Assembly (NCBI GenBank): GCA_016286535.1
Contig: JAEESZ010000004.1
Location: forward strand, 1-64,000
DNA from: Treponema sp.
GTDB taxonomy: Bacteria; Spirochaetota; Spirochaetia; Treponematales; Treponemataceae
Direction of reading: 5' to 3'
DNA: 64,000 bases
Shown here: one piece after another, positions 36,044 to 44,563 of the stretch
Position numbering within the stretch: position 1 is the first letter of the stretch
Layout: every line of letters starts with the position of its first letter
Translations under genes and position numbers: made by a program
The notes under the pieces: model-generated
What the model was told of the DNA's origin: nothing
Seen by the model: the letters and a program-made list of their open reading frames with translations, nothing else
The model's database searches: none

Positions 36044-36694
36044 ATGGAAGACGATATTCTTACAATTGAAGAAGTAGCTAAATATCTTCGTGTTTCTGAC
36101 CGAACTGTTTATGATTGGGCTCAGAAGGGTGAAATTCCTGCAGGAAAAATTGGAACTGTATGGAGATTTAAAAAGTCTGAGGTTGAAAACTGGGTTAATG
36201 CTCGTCTTTCTTCTGCTTCTAATAAAGAAAACGAAATTCAGGTTCAAATAAAGAACATTCTTTCACCAGACAGAATTATTTTTATTTCACAGACAACAAA
36301 ACATGATGCTCTTGTAGAATTAGCAGATGCTCTTGCAACTGCCCCTCAGATTAAAAATGAATCTGAATTGACTCAGGAAATTTTAAAGCGTGAAGAACTT
36401 ATGTCAACTGCAATTGGATGTGGTATTGCAGTTCCTCATGTAAGATTATCTTCTGTTACAGATTTAGTAATGGCTATTGGAATTTGTAAAAAGCCTATTG
36501 AAGATTTCCAGTCTATTGATGATCAGCCGGTTAATCTTCTTTTTATGATTGCTGCCGCTTATAACCAGCATTCATATTACTTAAAGACAATTTCTAATTT
36601 CAGCGTAAAATTCAAAAATGAAGAATTAAGAAAACAGATTCTTAACTCTTCTTCTGCTCTTGAAGTTTATAACCTTTTACTGAATTCTAAATAA
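36044..36694 (+). CDS. HTH-PTS EIIA (PtsN-like) fusion regulator
   Basis: 216 residues. The N-terminus (about 5-52) is an excisionase/MerR-type helix-turn-helix (LTIEEVAKYLRVSDRTVYDWAQKGEIPAGKIG...WRF). The rest (about 70-215) is a fructose/nitrogen-type EIIA domain with the phosphorylatable His132 in GIAVPHVR. Such fusions probably use the phosphorylation state of the EIIA domain to control DNA binding, as spirochaetes often have PTS phospho-carriers without sugar permeases. No PTS transporter gene is nearby. It has its own promoter, and its stop lies 3 bases from the convergent transglutaminase-like gene. Confidence 0.85.
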   Translation: MEDDILTIEEVAKYLRVSDRTVYDWAQKGEIPAGKIGTVWRFKKSEVENWVNARLSSASNKENEIQVQIKNILSPDRIIFISQTTKHDALVELADALATAPQIKNESELTQEILKREELMSTAIGCGIAVPHVRLSSVTDLVMAIGICKKPIEDFQSIDDQPVNLLFMIAAAYNQHSYYLKTISNFSVKFKNEELRKQILNSSSALEVYNLLLNSK

Positions 36695-36697
36695 TTC

Positions 36698-37870
36698 TTA
36701 AGGAAATAAAACTTCTATCCATTTACTGCGGTCTGCCTGGTCTTGAGCAATCATTCCCCAGGTGACCTTTGCAGTAGTTTCTCCCATCAAAAAATTCAAC
36801 TTTGTTCCCGGAAGATTATAGGTCTGACCCGGAGCTTCAATTAAAGCGGCTGCCATAGCGTGAGAATATTCCCTGGAAATCAGCATTAAAGATTCTGTTC
36901 CGCAGGCTTTAAGAAGAGCACAGATAAGCATGCTTCTTGAATCGCAGTCGTTACCTTTTCCAAGAATAGTATCTGGTAAAGATGTAAAATCTGAATCTTC
37001 TGCTGTTTTTGCCCTCAAATAATCAAAGGTCTGTACCCAGCTTAAAAGTTTCTGAGCATAGGAAATATCAGGATTTTCAGGATTTTCAATTTCTGCTTTT
37101 TGCCATAATGCCTTGTAAATATCTTCACTTATATTTGCAATTCTTGGAGCTTCATCTTTATAAATAATTCTGTAATAACGCTGCCAGGCTTCTTTCCATA
37201 AATTATGATTTGCATAAAGGGTGAGTACGGAATACTCCATATCAACAAGCCATTTTGCAGCCTCTGAATCACTTTTATCTAAAAAGGAATTAATCTGGCA
37301 GCCGTCAATATTAAGTTTTACAGGTATTTTGCCTTCTTTAGGAAAGGCGTAAGAAACAACAAGTCCCTCGCTTATAAAGTTTTCAAAAGAGGTAGAAAGA
37401 CTGTTCAGACTTGAAAGAATAAACTGCTGGCAGGCTTCCTCCTTATCTTTTGGAGCATAACAAAGTAAAACAATATAAGTTCCTGCATTTCTAAGAGCAG
37501 CTCCTGCTGCCCAGCCGGCATAATCCTGATCAAGAGTCATGGAAAAACTTCCAAAGCTGCAGTCTTTTTCATTCCATTTGAAAGTGTCCAGCTGGCTTTT
37601 TGCATTAAGTTTGTCCAACTGACTTTTTAGAGCCGTCTTTTCTGATTTTTCATTTTCTATAACTTTTATAACCAGCGAAACTGGAATATTAGGGTGTTCA
37701 AGAAAATATGCTTTTCCATCTTCGGTATAATCTTTTATATTGTAGTCTTCCGGTAAATCAAGAGAGTAGCCGAAATCAAAATCTGTAAAACTTTCTGCAA
37801 AAGAGAAAGTAAATAATGAAATTAAGAATGTAAAAAGGAAAAAGTTCTTAGTCAGAAATGCTCTTGTCAT
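36698..37870 (-). CDS. exported transglutaminase-like protein
   Basis: 390 residues. A signal peptide (TKNFFLFTFLISLFTFSFAES) precedes an unassigned N-terminal region and a C-terminal transglutaminase-like (papain-like) fold with Cys in GNDCDSRSMLICALLKACG and His in SHAMAAALIEAP. The third catalytic position appears as Glu (MGETTAKVTW) rather than Asp, so activity is uncertain. GAGG precedes the ATG, and TATAAT on the minus strand (plus 37888-37893) with TTGGAA (plus 37910-37915) forms its promoter. It is convergent with the HTH-EIIA gene and divergent from rluA. Confidence 0.7.
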   Translation of the reverse strand: MTRAFLTKNFFLFTFLISLFTFSFAESFTDFDFGYSLDLPEDYNIKDYTEDGKAYFLEHPNIPVSLVIKVIENEKSEKTALKSQLDKLNAKSQLDTFKWNEKDCSFGSFSMTLDQDYAGWAAGAALRNAGTYIVLLCYAPKDKEEACQQFILSSLNSLSTSFENFISEGLVVSYAFPKEGKIPVKLNIDGCQINSFLDKSDSEAAKWLVDMEYSVLTLYANHNLWKEAWQRYYRIIYKDEAPRIANISEDIYKALWQKAEIENPENPDISYAQKLLSWVQTFDYLRAKTAEDSDFTSLPDTILGKGNDCDSRSMLICALLKACGTESLMLISREYSHAMAAALIEAPGQTYNLPGTKLNFLMGETTAKVTWGMIAQDQADRSKWIEVLFP

Positions 37871-37892
37871 TTATATTTACCTCGTTTATTAT
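37864..37892 (+). promoter_or_regulatory. rluA-family gene promoter with leaderless geometry
   Basis: TTGTCA (37864-37869), a 17-bp spacer and TATTAT (37887-37892) end 7 bases before the ATG at 37900. The divergent transglutaminase-like promoter uses TATAAT on the other strand at 37888-37893, so the two -10 boxes overlap and could interfere. Confidence 0.65.
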
Positions 37893-37899
37893 ATTTCGG

Positions 37900-38565
37900 A
37901 TGAATTCAATTCCAATTTTATATGAGAATGATGAAATTTTAGTCATCAATAAACCTTCCGGCCTTGCTGTTCAGCTTGGAGAAGGCCTTTCTCACTCATT
38001 AGATAAAGATTTTTCACAGTCTCTTGGTTACAAAATTTATTTAGTTCACAGACTTGATAAAGATACTTCAGGCTTAATGATTGTTGCAAAAAGTCCTTTT
38101 GCGGCTTCTAAGTGGACAAAAATAATTGGAAGTAAAGGGGTAAAGAAGGAATACCTGGCTTTGTGTGCGGGAAAACTTTCAGCTAAAGATGGTGTTATAA
38201 AAGAAGAATTAATTCAGCATGGACAAAAAAAGTCTGCCATAACAAATTATCATGTAGAAAAGGAAGAAACTTTTTCTTTTGATGACTGCAAAATTGATTT
38301 AAGCCTCATAAGATTAAAACTGGAAACCGGAAGAATGCATCAGATTCGTATTCATCTTGCCAGACAGAATTGTCCAATTGCCGGTGATGATCAGCACGGA
38401 AACTTCAAATTAAATAAAATCCTCAAAAAATACTTAAAAATAAAAAAATTACTTCTTTGTTCCCAGAAACTCGTACTTCCTCTGGACGGAAAAAACATGA
38501 CTTTCGAAATTCCTTTACCCGAAGATTTTAATGTAAAGCCTGTGAACCTTGAAAAAAAACAATAA
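37900..38565 (+). CDS. RluA-family pseudouridine synthase
   Basis: 221 residues, RNA pseudouridine synthase of the RluA family acting on rRNA or tRNA. The motif VHRLDKDTSGLMIVAKS holds the catalytic Asp, with PILYENDEILVINKPSGLAV near the N-terminus and LKLETGRMHQIRIHLA and GDDQHG downstream. No S4 domain is present, which suggests a short RluA/RluC-like type. I take ATG 37900. The longer in-frame reading from 37858 would run through both promoters. No Shine-Dalgarno is visible, and TATTAT lies 7 bases upstream, suggesting a leaderless mRNA. The bactofilin gene follows after 18 bases. Confidence 0.9.
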   Translation: MNSIPILYENDEILVINKPSGLAVQLGEGLSHSLDKDFSQSLGYKIYLVHRLDKDTSGLMIVAKSPFAASKWTKIIGSKGVKKEYLALCAGKLSAKDGVIKEELIQHGQKKSAITNYHVEKEETFSFDDCKIDLSLIRLKLETGRMHQIRIHLARQNCPIAGDDQHGNFKLNKILKKYLKIKKLLLCSQKLVLPLDGKNMTFEIPLPEDFNVKPVNLEKKQ

Positions 38566-38583
38566 TCAAGGTAAATTAAAGAT

Positions 38584-38946
38584 ATGTTTGACGTAAAAGA
38601 TACAGATTTTTTTGATATGGAAGACGAAGCTTTTGACACTATTGTGGAAGAAGATATTACGTTTACTGGAAATATAAAAATTAAAAAGTCCTTTATGATT
38701 CGTGGAAAAGTTAATGGCAATATAGATTCTGTCAGTGATTTAGTCATAGATTCAAAAGCAGAAGTAAATGCTGATATTAAAGCAGAAAGAGTTTTAATTC
38801 GCGGTAAAGTTAAGGGAAATGTTGTCGGCAATAAATTGATTTTTGTTACTGCTTCAGGTTCTTTGGACGGTGATATTAAAACACAAAAGGTTGTTTTAGA
38901 GCCGGGCTGCGTATTTACCGGAAAATGTACTATGATCCAGGGTTAA
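38584..38946 (+). CDS. bactofilin (polymer-forming cytoskeletal protein)
   Basis: 120 residues. The central beta-helical bactofilin domain shows the 16-20-residue periodicity: VEEDITFTGNIKIKKSFMI, RGKVNGNIDSVSDLVIDSK, EVNADIKAERVLIRGKVKG and GSLDGDIKTQKVVLEPG. Short disordered ends flank it, and there is no membrane segment. Bactofilins form non-polar filaments on membranes and set cell shape. In spirochaetes they matter for helical shape. It is co-directional with rluA (18-base gap) and the TPR protein (3-base gap). Confidence 0.9.
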   Translation: MFDVKDTDFFDMEDEAFDTIVEEDITFTGNIKIKKSFMIRGKVNGNIDSVSDLVIDSKAEVNADIKAERVLIRGKVKGNVVGNKLIFVTASGSLDGDIKTQKVVLEPGCVFTGKCTMIQG

Positions 38947-38949
38947 AAT

Positions 38950-39570
38950 ATGAAAAAAATAGTTATAGCAATATCATTCTTATTTTCATTTGTTGAAATT
39001 TTTGCACAGGCTAAACAGGATGCACTGGTTTTGTATCATAACAGAAAATACAGGGAATCTATTCTTGTTTGCGAAGAAGAACTTAAAGAAAACCCAAATA
39101 GAGTTGAATCTTACGTTGTAATGTGCTGGTCTCTGGTAAAAAATAAGCAGTATGCAGAAGCTGAACAGAGAGCAAATGAAGGTCTTGTTATAAGTCCATA
39201 TGATTTACGCTTAATTGAGATTCTTGGTGAAGCAAAATATTATCTTGGAAAAAATCAGGCTGCAATGGAGCAGTTTCAAAAATATGTAGCAAATGCTCCT
39301 GAAAGCGGTGCCCGTGTAGGTTCTGCCTATTATTTTATGGGGGAGATTTTTATTAAGCAGGCCCGGTATCAGCATGCAGACATAGCTTTGTCTTCTGCCG
39401 TAAAAAAAGAGCCTTTGCTTGATACCTGGTGGACCAGACTTGGTTATGCCCGTGAAATGGCAGGTAATTACATTGAAGCAGTAAATGCTTATGATGAAGC
39501 TTTAAGATTAAACTCTTCTTCTTATGAGGCTACAAGAGGAAGGGAAAGAGTTAATGCAAAATTACAGTAA
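38950..39570 (+). CDS. exported TPR protein
   Basis: 206 residues. A signal peptide (KKIVIAISFLFSFVEIFAQ) precedes four to five tetratricopeptide repeats (about 25-200), e.g. NRVESYVVMCWSLVKNKQYA and YRESILVCEEELKENP, with a final NYIEAVNAYDEALRLNSSS. TPR domains mediate protein-protein contact, so a periplasmic adaptor is likely, perhaps for the cell-shape function of the bactofilin just upstream, though that is inference from adjacency. The end overlaps the mtaB-like start by 17 bases. Confidence 0.8.
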   Translation: MKKIVIAISFLFSFVEIFAQAKQDALVLYHNRKYRESILVCEEELKENPNRVESYVVMCWSLVKNKQYAEAEQRANEGLVISPYDLRLIEILGEAKYYLGKNQAAMEQFQKYVANAPESGARVGSAYYFMGEIFIKQARYQHADIALSSAVKKEPLLDTWWTRLGYAREMAGNYIEAVNAYDEALRLNSSSYEATRGRERVNAKLQ

Positions 39571-40996
39571 TTTGAATAAAATCCGAATAGAAACTTTAGG
39601 CTGCCGCTTGAATCAGGTTGAAAGTGAAGCAGCAGCATCTCTTTTTTTAAAAGAAAATTTTAATGTCGATTTATCCTCATCTACCGCTAATGAAGAAATT
39701 GATAAAGATGTAGTATTGTGTATTTTAAATACCTGTACTGTAACTCAAAAAGCAGAGCAGAAGGCCCGCAGAATTATCAGATTGATGCTGAAAAAGTATC
39801 CTAATGCGAGTATTCTGGTTACCGGCTGTTATGCCCAGCTTTCCAAAGAGGAAATCTTAAAAATTGATCAGAGAATCTGTGTTCTTGGCGGACAAATAAA
39901 AAGCAGAATTGAAGATGTCCCTTTAAAGCTAAAAAATGCTTTGCAGACCCAATGGGATCCTCTTTCTTTTTCTAAAGAAGTTCAGACTCAGGTTTCTGAC
40001 CGTCTGATTATAAAAAAAGATTTTTCTGAAAATCCTTTTAAACTTACAACAAATAACTTTATTGCCCATTCAAGGCCAAGTCTTAAAATTCAGGATGGCT
40101 GTAATTCCAGCTGTTCTTATTGCGCAATTCATTTTGCAAGGGGAAAATCAGTATCTCTTGATGTAGAGCTTGCTGTTGAAAGGGTAAAAGAGCTGGAAGA
40201 TAAAGGCTACCCCGAAGTTGTTTTAACCTGTGTAAATATTGCTCAATATAAGGGTAAGTATCAGGATAAATATTTTAATTTTTCAAAATTACTGGAAAAG
40301 CTGTTGCAGTCAACAGAAAAAATTAATTTTAGAATTTCAAGTCTTTATCCTCAGATTGTTGATGATGAGTTTTGCAGGGTAATTGCCTCGCCAAGAGTAA
40401 GGCCCTTTTTTCATATTTCCGTCCAAAGCGGGTCAGATAAGATTTTGTCCCTTATGAACAGAGATTATAATGCAGATGCAGTAAGATCTGCCTGTAAGAA
40501 AATAAGAGAGGCTAAAAATAATCCTTTTATTGCCTGCGATATAATTACAGGTTTTCCTGGCGAATGTAAGGAAGATTTTGAACAGACGATGCAGCTTTGC
40601 AGGGATTGTAACTTCAGCTGGGTACATGCTTTTCCTTTCTCTGAAAGAAAGGGGACTCTTGCTATAAGCTTAAAAAATAAGGTTCCCCAGGAAGTTTCCG
40701 GTCAGAGGGCAAAAGAATTAAGCCAGTGGGCAATTAATCAGAAAATAAATTATATTAATCAGTGGTGTCAAAAAGAACTGGATGCAGTGCTGGAAACAAA
40801 AAAGAATCCAAAAGCTCTTTCAACAAATAATAACCTTTCTGTTTATCATTTAATGACAGAAAACTTTATTCACTGTGAATTACAGACCTCTAAAGTTCTG
40901 GAAATGAATAAGGCTGTAAAGATTAAGATTATTAAGCCTTTGAACGAAAGAATTACAAAGGGTGGGGAGATTGAAGCTCTTGCAGAATTAATTTAA
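39554..40996 (+). CDS. MiaB/MtaB-type tRNA methylthiotransferase
   Basis: 480 residues from the ATG at 39554, which has an AGAGGAAGGG purine stretch about 10 bases upstream. It is a radical-SAM enzyme adding methylthio groups to tRNA. The N-terminal UPF0004 domain holds ETLGCRLNQVESEA, LNTCTVTQKAEQKA and TGCYAQLS. The radical-SAM cluster site is CNSSCSYCAIHFARGKS. The CRLNQVESE sequence and the missing clear TRAM domain favour MtaB (t6A methylthiolation), but MiaB or RimO cannot be excluded. It overlaps the TPR gene by 17 bases and is followed by tRNA-Pro, which has a separate promoter. Confidence 0.88.
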   Translation: MQNYSNLNKIRIETLGCRLNQVESEAAASLFLKENFNVDLSSSTANEEIDKDVVLCILNTCTVTQKAEQKARRIIRLMLKKYPNASILVTGCYAQLSKEEILKIDQRICVLGGQIKSRIEDVPLKLKNALQTQWDPLSFSKEVQTQVSDRLIIKKDFSENPFKLTTNNFIAHSRPSLKIQDGCNSSCSYCAIHFARGKSVSLDVELAVERVKELEDKGYPEVVLTCVNIAQYKGKYQDKYFNFSKLLEKLLQSTEKINFRISSLYPQIVDDEFCRVIASPRVRPFFHISVQSGSDKILSLMNRDYNADAVRSACKKIREAKNNPFIACDIITGFPGECKEDFEQTMQLCRDCNFSWVHAFPFSERKGTLAISLKNKVPQEVSGQRAKELSQWAINQKINYINQWCQKELDAVLETKKNPKALSTNNNLSVYHLMTENFIHCELQTSKVLEMNKAVKIKIIKPLNERITKGGEIEALAELI

Positions 40997-41035
40997 AAAA
41001 AATAAAAAAAAGTTTAAAAAAAAGATGATTAGTAC

Positions 41036-41064
41036 TTGATTAAGTTTTTAAAATCTTATATATT
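41036..41064 (+). promoter_or_regulatory. tRNA-Pro promoter
   Basis: TTGATT (41036-41041), a 17-bp spacer and TATATT (41059-41064) end 13 bases before the mature tRNA 5' end. Confidence 0.6.
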
Positions 41065-41077
41065 ATTAATCACGCAA

Positions 41078-41150
41078 CGGGCAATAGCGCAGCTGGTAGC
41101 GCGTCTGGTTTGGGACCAGGATGTCGGGGGTTCAAATCCCTCTTGCCCGA
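41078..41150 (+). tRNA. tRNA-Pro (anticodon TGG)
   Basis: A 73-nt cloverleaf. The acceptor CGGGCAA/TTGCCCG has discriminator A at 41150, the D-arm is AGCGCAGCTGGTAGCGC, the anticodon stem CTGGT/ACCAG encloses TTTGGGA (anticodon TGG), and the T-arm is GGGGGTTCAAATCCC. The 3' CCA is not encoded. A T-run terminator follows. Confidence 0.97.
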
Positions 41151-41151
41151 T

Positions 41152-41182
41152 AAGGCTTCCTTTAATAAAGGAAGCCTTTTTT
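41152..41182 (+). terminator. terminator of tRNA-Pro
   Basis: A perfect 10-bp stem (GGCTTCCTTT/AAAGGAAGCC) with a 3-base loop is followed by six T. It starts two bases after the tRNA. Confidence 0.93.
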
Positions 41183-41210
41183 ATTTAACGAAAAAATGCT
41201 TTTTAAGGTC

Positions 41211-41227
41211 GAACCCCCGACATCCTG
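41211..41227 (-). repeat. inverted 17-base copy of tRNA-Pro sequence
   Basis: The minus strand here reads CAGGATGTCGGGGGTTC, identical to tRNA-Pro 41117-41133 (end of the anticodon stem through the T-loop start). Flanks do not continue the match. The rest of the 41183-41267 gap shows no gene. Confidence 0.75.
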
Positions 41228-41267
41228 CGGCTGTCGGATATTTAACGATTCTGCTATGGTATAAGTT

Positions 41268-41305
41268 AAAAAAAAAACAGAAGCCTTGCGGCTTCTGTTT
41301 TTTTT
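41268..41305. terminator. terminator after thrS
   Basis: CAGAAGCC (41278-41285), loop TTGC and GGCTTCTG (41290-41297) lie between an A-run and a T-run. The main user is thrS on the minus strand, whose stop is at 41321. Confidence 0.9.
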
Positions 41306-41320
41306 CTTTTCAGCTTCTAT

Positions 41321-43075
41321 TTAGATTCCAATAAAGTGGCTGTTTACTTTATCTTCAACATACTTGATGAAATCATCAATCTTCATTGTTTCCTGCTGCT
41401 TGCCGCTTGAGAAACGGTAGCGTACACAAACTGATTTTTCATCCTTTTCTTTCTGGCCAACAACCAGAATATAAGGAGTTCTGTGTTCCATAGAAATCTG
41501 TTTGATTTTTGCCTTCATATTTGAATCTTCAAGATAGCAGTTAGAACGAATATCATGTGCAGTAAGAAGATCATTTATTTCTCTTGCATAATCATCAAAT
41601 TCTGAAGAAACAGGAACAACTGCAACCTGTTCAAAGGCAAGCCAGGTAGGGAAGGCGCCTGCAAAGTTTTCTATAAGAATACCTAAGAAACGCTCAATAG
41701 AACCAAGAATTGCACGGTGCAGCATAACAGGGTGATGTTTCTGGTTATCGCTTCCAATATAAGTAGCATCAAGACGTTCAGCACTTGGCAACTGGAAGTC
41801 AGCCTGAATTGTACCACACTGCCATTCTCTTCCAAGACAGTCAAAAAGCTTAAATTCAAGCTTTGGTCCATAGAAAGCACCTTCACCAGGCTGGATTTCG
41901 TAATTTAAGCCGGCTTCATGACAAGCGTCAGCAAGGGCTTTTTCAGCTCTTTCCCAGGTTGCCAGATCTCCTACGTGATCTTCTGGCATTGTTGAGAATT
42001 TTACAACAAGGTCATCAAAACCAAAGTCATGATATACTCTTTTGAGCAGTTTACAGAATTTTGCAACTTCTGAAGCAACCTGTTCTTCTGTACAGATAAT
42101 ATGAGCATCATCCTGAACGAAACCTCTTACACGCATAATACCGTGAAGAGTTCCAGAAGGTTCATTTCTAACATCATGTCCAAATTCTGCAAGACGTAAA
42201 GGAAGATCTTTGTATGAACGCTGTCTGCTCTTAAAAATTTCAAGGGCACCAGGACAGTTCATAGGTTTAATAGCAAATAAGCGTTTCTCAGATTCTGTAA
42301 TGAACATATTCTGCTGATAATGTCCCCAGTGACCTGAGCGTTCCCATAAAGAACGTGGCATAATTGCAGGTGTATTAACTTCTTTATAACCATCAAGTCT
42401 TACCATTTTTCTCATGTAATCCTGGATAGTTGTATAAATTGTCCATCCGTTTGGATGCCAGAAAATCTGACCAGGGTCTTCAGGATCAAGATGGAATAAA
42501 TCCATTTCAACGCCTAACTTACGGTGATCTCTTTTTTCTGCTTCTGCAATCATTGCGAGATAATCTTTTAAATCATTTGGCTTTGCAAAACATAAAGCAT
42601 AAACTCTGGTAAGCATTGGTCTTGCAGAGTCGCCTCTCCAGTATGCACCGGCAATTTTATCAAGCTTAAAAGCCTGTGCATTGATTTCTTTTGTATTTGC
42701 AACATGTGGGCCTTTACATAAATCTAAGTAGCCGTCCTGTTCATAAGTAGAAATAACTGCATCAGCTGGTAAATCATTTATAAGTTCAATTTTATAGTCC
42801 TGATCTTTAAATAATTTAAGTGCCTCTTCTTTTGAAACTTCCTTTCTGATAAAATCATGATTTCCAGAAAGAATTTTTCTCATTTCTTTTTCTACAGCAG
42901 GAAAATCGGTTTCGGTAAATTTGGTATCCTTTGGAAAGTCAAAATCATAATAAAATCCGTTGTCAATTGCAGGACCAATAGCAATCTTTGTACCCGGATA
43001 CAGACGCAAAATCGCTTCAGCCATTACATGGGCGCAGCTGTGTCTAATTGTTTGTAAATTTTCGTCAAGTGCCAT
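41321..43075 (-). CDS. thrS: threonyl-tRNA synthetase without TGS domain
   Basis: 584 residues, shorter than the usual 640 because the N-terminal TGS domain is absent. The protein starts [21 protein letters not shown], directly at the editing domain HxxxH (HSCAH). Downstream are the SAD-type editing region, the class II catalytic core ([41 protein letters not shown], motif 3 [12 protein letters not shown]) and an anticodon-binding domain at the C-terminus ([11 protein letters not shown]). It charges tRNA-Thr in the cytoplasm. I chose ATG 43075 because AGAGG precedes it. The longer in-frame 43141 start would run through promoter DNA. It is divergent from hslO. Confidence 0.96.
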   Translation of the reverse strand: MALDENLQTIRHSCAHVMAEAILRLYPGTKIAIGPAIDNGFYYDFDFPKDTKFTETDFPAVEKEMRKILSGNHDFIRKEVSKEEALKLFKDQDYKIELINDLPADAVISTYEQDGYLDLCKGPHVANTKEINAQAFKLDKIAGAYWRGDSARPMLTRVYALCFAKPNDLKDYLAMIAEAEKRDHRKLGVEMDLFHLDPEDPGQIFWHPNGWTIYTTIQDYMRKMVRLDGYKEVNTPAIMPRSLWERSGHWGHYQQNMFITESEKRLFAIKPMNCPGALEIFKSRQRSYKDLPLRLAEFGHDVRNEPSGTLHGIMRVRGFVQDDAHIICTEEQVASEVAKFCKLLKRVYHDFGFDDLVVKFSTMPEDHVGDLATWERAEKALADACHEAGLNYEIQPGEGAFYGPKLEFKLFDCLGREWQCGTIQADFQLPSAERLDATYIGSDNQKHHPVMLHRAILGSIERFLGILIENFAGAFPTWLAFEQVAVVPVSSEFDDYAREINDLLTAHDIRSNCYLEDSNMKAKIKQISMEHRTPYILVVGQKEKDEKSVCVRYRFSSGKQQETMKIDDFIKYVEDKVNSHFIGI

Positions 43076-43123
43076 AGTAGTACCTCTTTTACCTATAATA
43101 TATATTTTATTAAGTATACTCTT

Positions 43124-43152
43124 TTGCATAATTTTACACAATTAGTTATATT
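43124..43152 (+). promoter_or_regulatory. hslO promoter, leaderless geometry
   Basis: TTGCAT (43124-43129), a 17-bp spacer and TATATT (43147-43152) end 6 bases before the hslO ATG at 43159, with no proper Shine-Dalgarno. AGG occurs only 2-4 bases upstream, too close to serve. Confidence 0.45.
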
Positions 43153-43158
43153 ATAGGT

Positions 43159-44136
43159 ATGATTAAGGCAGAAATAACAGACAAAGATTTGATTAAACAT
43201 TTAGATTCTCTTGAAGAGGATAAATTAAGAATTTTTACACTTGCAGATGGACGTGTCCGCGGAGCTTTGTTTCATGGAACAAGATTTGTAAATCAGATGA
43301 GGGCCCAGCATCAACTTGGAATACTTGAAACTTATATTTTAGGCCATGCATCTCTCTGTTCAGCTCTTACTATTCCTATGATGAAAGACCTTGAACATAA
43401 CAGCATTAAATTTGAATGTTCTGGACCTGCTCAGGGCTATAGCGTTGAAGCAGATTCTACAGGTTATGTTCGTTCCCTTATTTTTAACGAAAGCATTCCA
43501 ATTAACAAACCTTTAGAGAACTGGGATTTACAGCCTTTTTTGGGAAGCGGTCAGTTTACCTTTTCAAGAATTCATAAGGATGATAAATATCCACAAAAAT
43601 CTACTGTCGAAGTTGACGGTAATAATATTGCAAAAGATTTTGCCCAGTATTTTGCCCAGTCAGAACAGATAAACACAGCCTTTAATTCAAGTATTCAGTT
43701 TGATAAAGAGGGCAGGGTAATTGGCGCCGGAGCAATGTATATTCAGATTATGCCAAAAACCGGCGGTTATACTTCTTCGGGCAGTGGTGTAGATTCTCAT
43801 CAGACAGAAAGTGATGATGATAATGTGCTTTTGCAAAAAGTAGAAAATGCTTTTAAGGCCTGTCCAAGTCTTGGACTTTTATTCAGCGAAAAAGAAGTTG
43901 ATTCAGAAGATATAATCATTGGTCTTTTCCGTGAATTTAACCCTCTTATTGCTGTAAAAAGGGACATTATTTATGATTGTCCATGTTGTAAGGAAAACTT
44001 TATTACTTATTTAAGGACCTTACCTGCAGATCAGCTTGAGGATATAAAAAAGAAGGGCCCTGATCCGCTGGAAATTACCTGTAATAATTGTAAGAGTGTT
44101 TATAAGATTTCTTTGAAGGAATTGTTTGAAAAATAA
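43159..44136 (+). CDS. hslO: Hsp33 redox-regulated chaperone
   Basis: 325 residues. The N-terminal Hsp33 domain shows GRVRGALFHGTRFVNQMRAQH and EVDGNNIAKDFAQYFAQSEQINTAF. The C-terminal zinc module carries Cys274/276 (DCPCC) and Cys308/311 (CNNC), the CxC...CxxC redox switch, with an extra Cys277. Oxidation with heat activates it as a holdase in the cytoplasm. This suggests the organism meets oxidative stress. The stop is 3 bases before the 3' end of the tmRNA gene on the other strand, and no terminator lies between. Confidence 0.93.
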   Translation: MIKAEITDKDLIKHLDSLEEDKLRIFTLADGRVRGALFHGTRFVNQMRAQHQLGILETYILGHASLCSALTIPMMKDLEHNSIKFECSGPAQGYSVEADSTGYVRSLIFNESIPINKPLENWDLQPFLGSGQFTFSRIHKDDKYPQKSTVEVDGNNIAKDFAQYFAQSEQINTAFNSSIQFDKEGRVIGAGAMYIQIMPKTGGYTSSGSGVDSHQTESDDDNVLLQKVENAFKACPSLGLLFSEKEVDSEDIIIGLFREFNPLIAVKRDIIYDCPCCKENFITYLRTLPADQLEDIKKKGPDPLEITCNNCKSVYKISLKELFEK

Positions 44137-44139
44137 ATT

Positions 44140-44517
44140 TGGAGATGGGGGGAATTGAACCCCCGTCCGAAAAAGTAAATCAGGCACATCTACAGGTTTA
44201 GTTATGCGAGGTAGTTGTCGGGAGCCGGTAGCAGCATAACAAGCGTCGCCTCCGTATTCTGTAAAAAAGTCCCCGTCACATCACAGAAACTATGACAGGC
44301 AAGTCCCGGTAGGTAAAAGAACATTATCCAGCGCGGAACAGAGCCAGATAAGTTCCTGCACGGCTACTTACGCAGCGAGTGCTTCTGCGAAAGAAGCTTC
44401 TTCAGCTTCTTCTTCTTTTCTTGCGAAAATTGCAGTTATTTTTTTGTCAGTTCAGAGGACCTTCACCCTCACCTGCAGTACAAGACTTCCCAATTCCGTC
44501 GAAACCGGGACATCCCC
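44140..44517 (-). ncRNA. ssrA: tmRNA (SsrA) with long acidic tag
   Basis: 378 nt on the minus strand. The 5' end GGGGATGTCCCGGTTTCGACGG pairs with the 3' end, which closes with the T-arm CGGGGGTTCAATTCCCC and CATCTCCA. The 3' CCA is not encoded. The tag reading frame starts with GCA at 44433, after ATAACT, and runs to TAA at 44368-44370. It encodes 21 residues, AIFARKEEEAEEASFAEALAA, beginning with Ala and ending in the typical ALAA. SsrA rescues stalled ribosomes and marks products for ClpXP-type proteases. smpB is not in the window. Confidence 0.95.
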
Positions 44518-44530
44518 AAATGCATTATTT

Positions 44531-44559
44531 AATATAATAATAAATATTTGAGTCGTCAA
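44531..44559 (-). promoter_or_regulatory. tmRNA promoter
   Basis: On the minus strand TTGACG (plus 44554-44559), a 17-bp spacer and TATATT (plus 44531-44536) predict a start about 7 bases before the mature 5' end, so a short leader would be removed by RNase P. The -35 lies 5 bases beyond the stop of the upstream gene. Confidence 0.65.
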
Positions 44560-44563
44560 GTGA

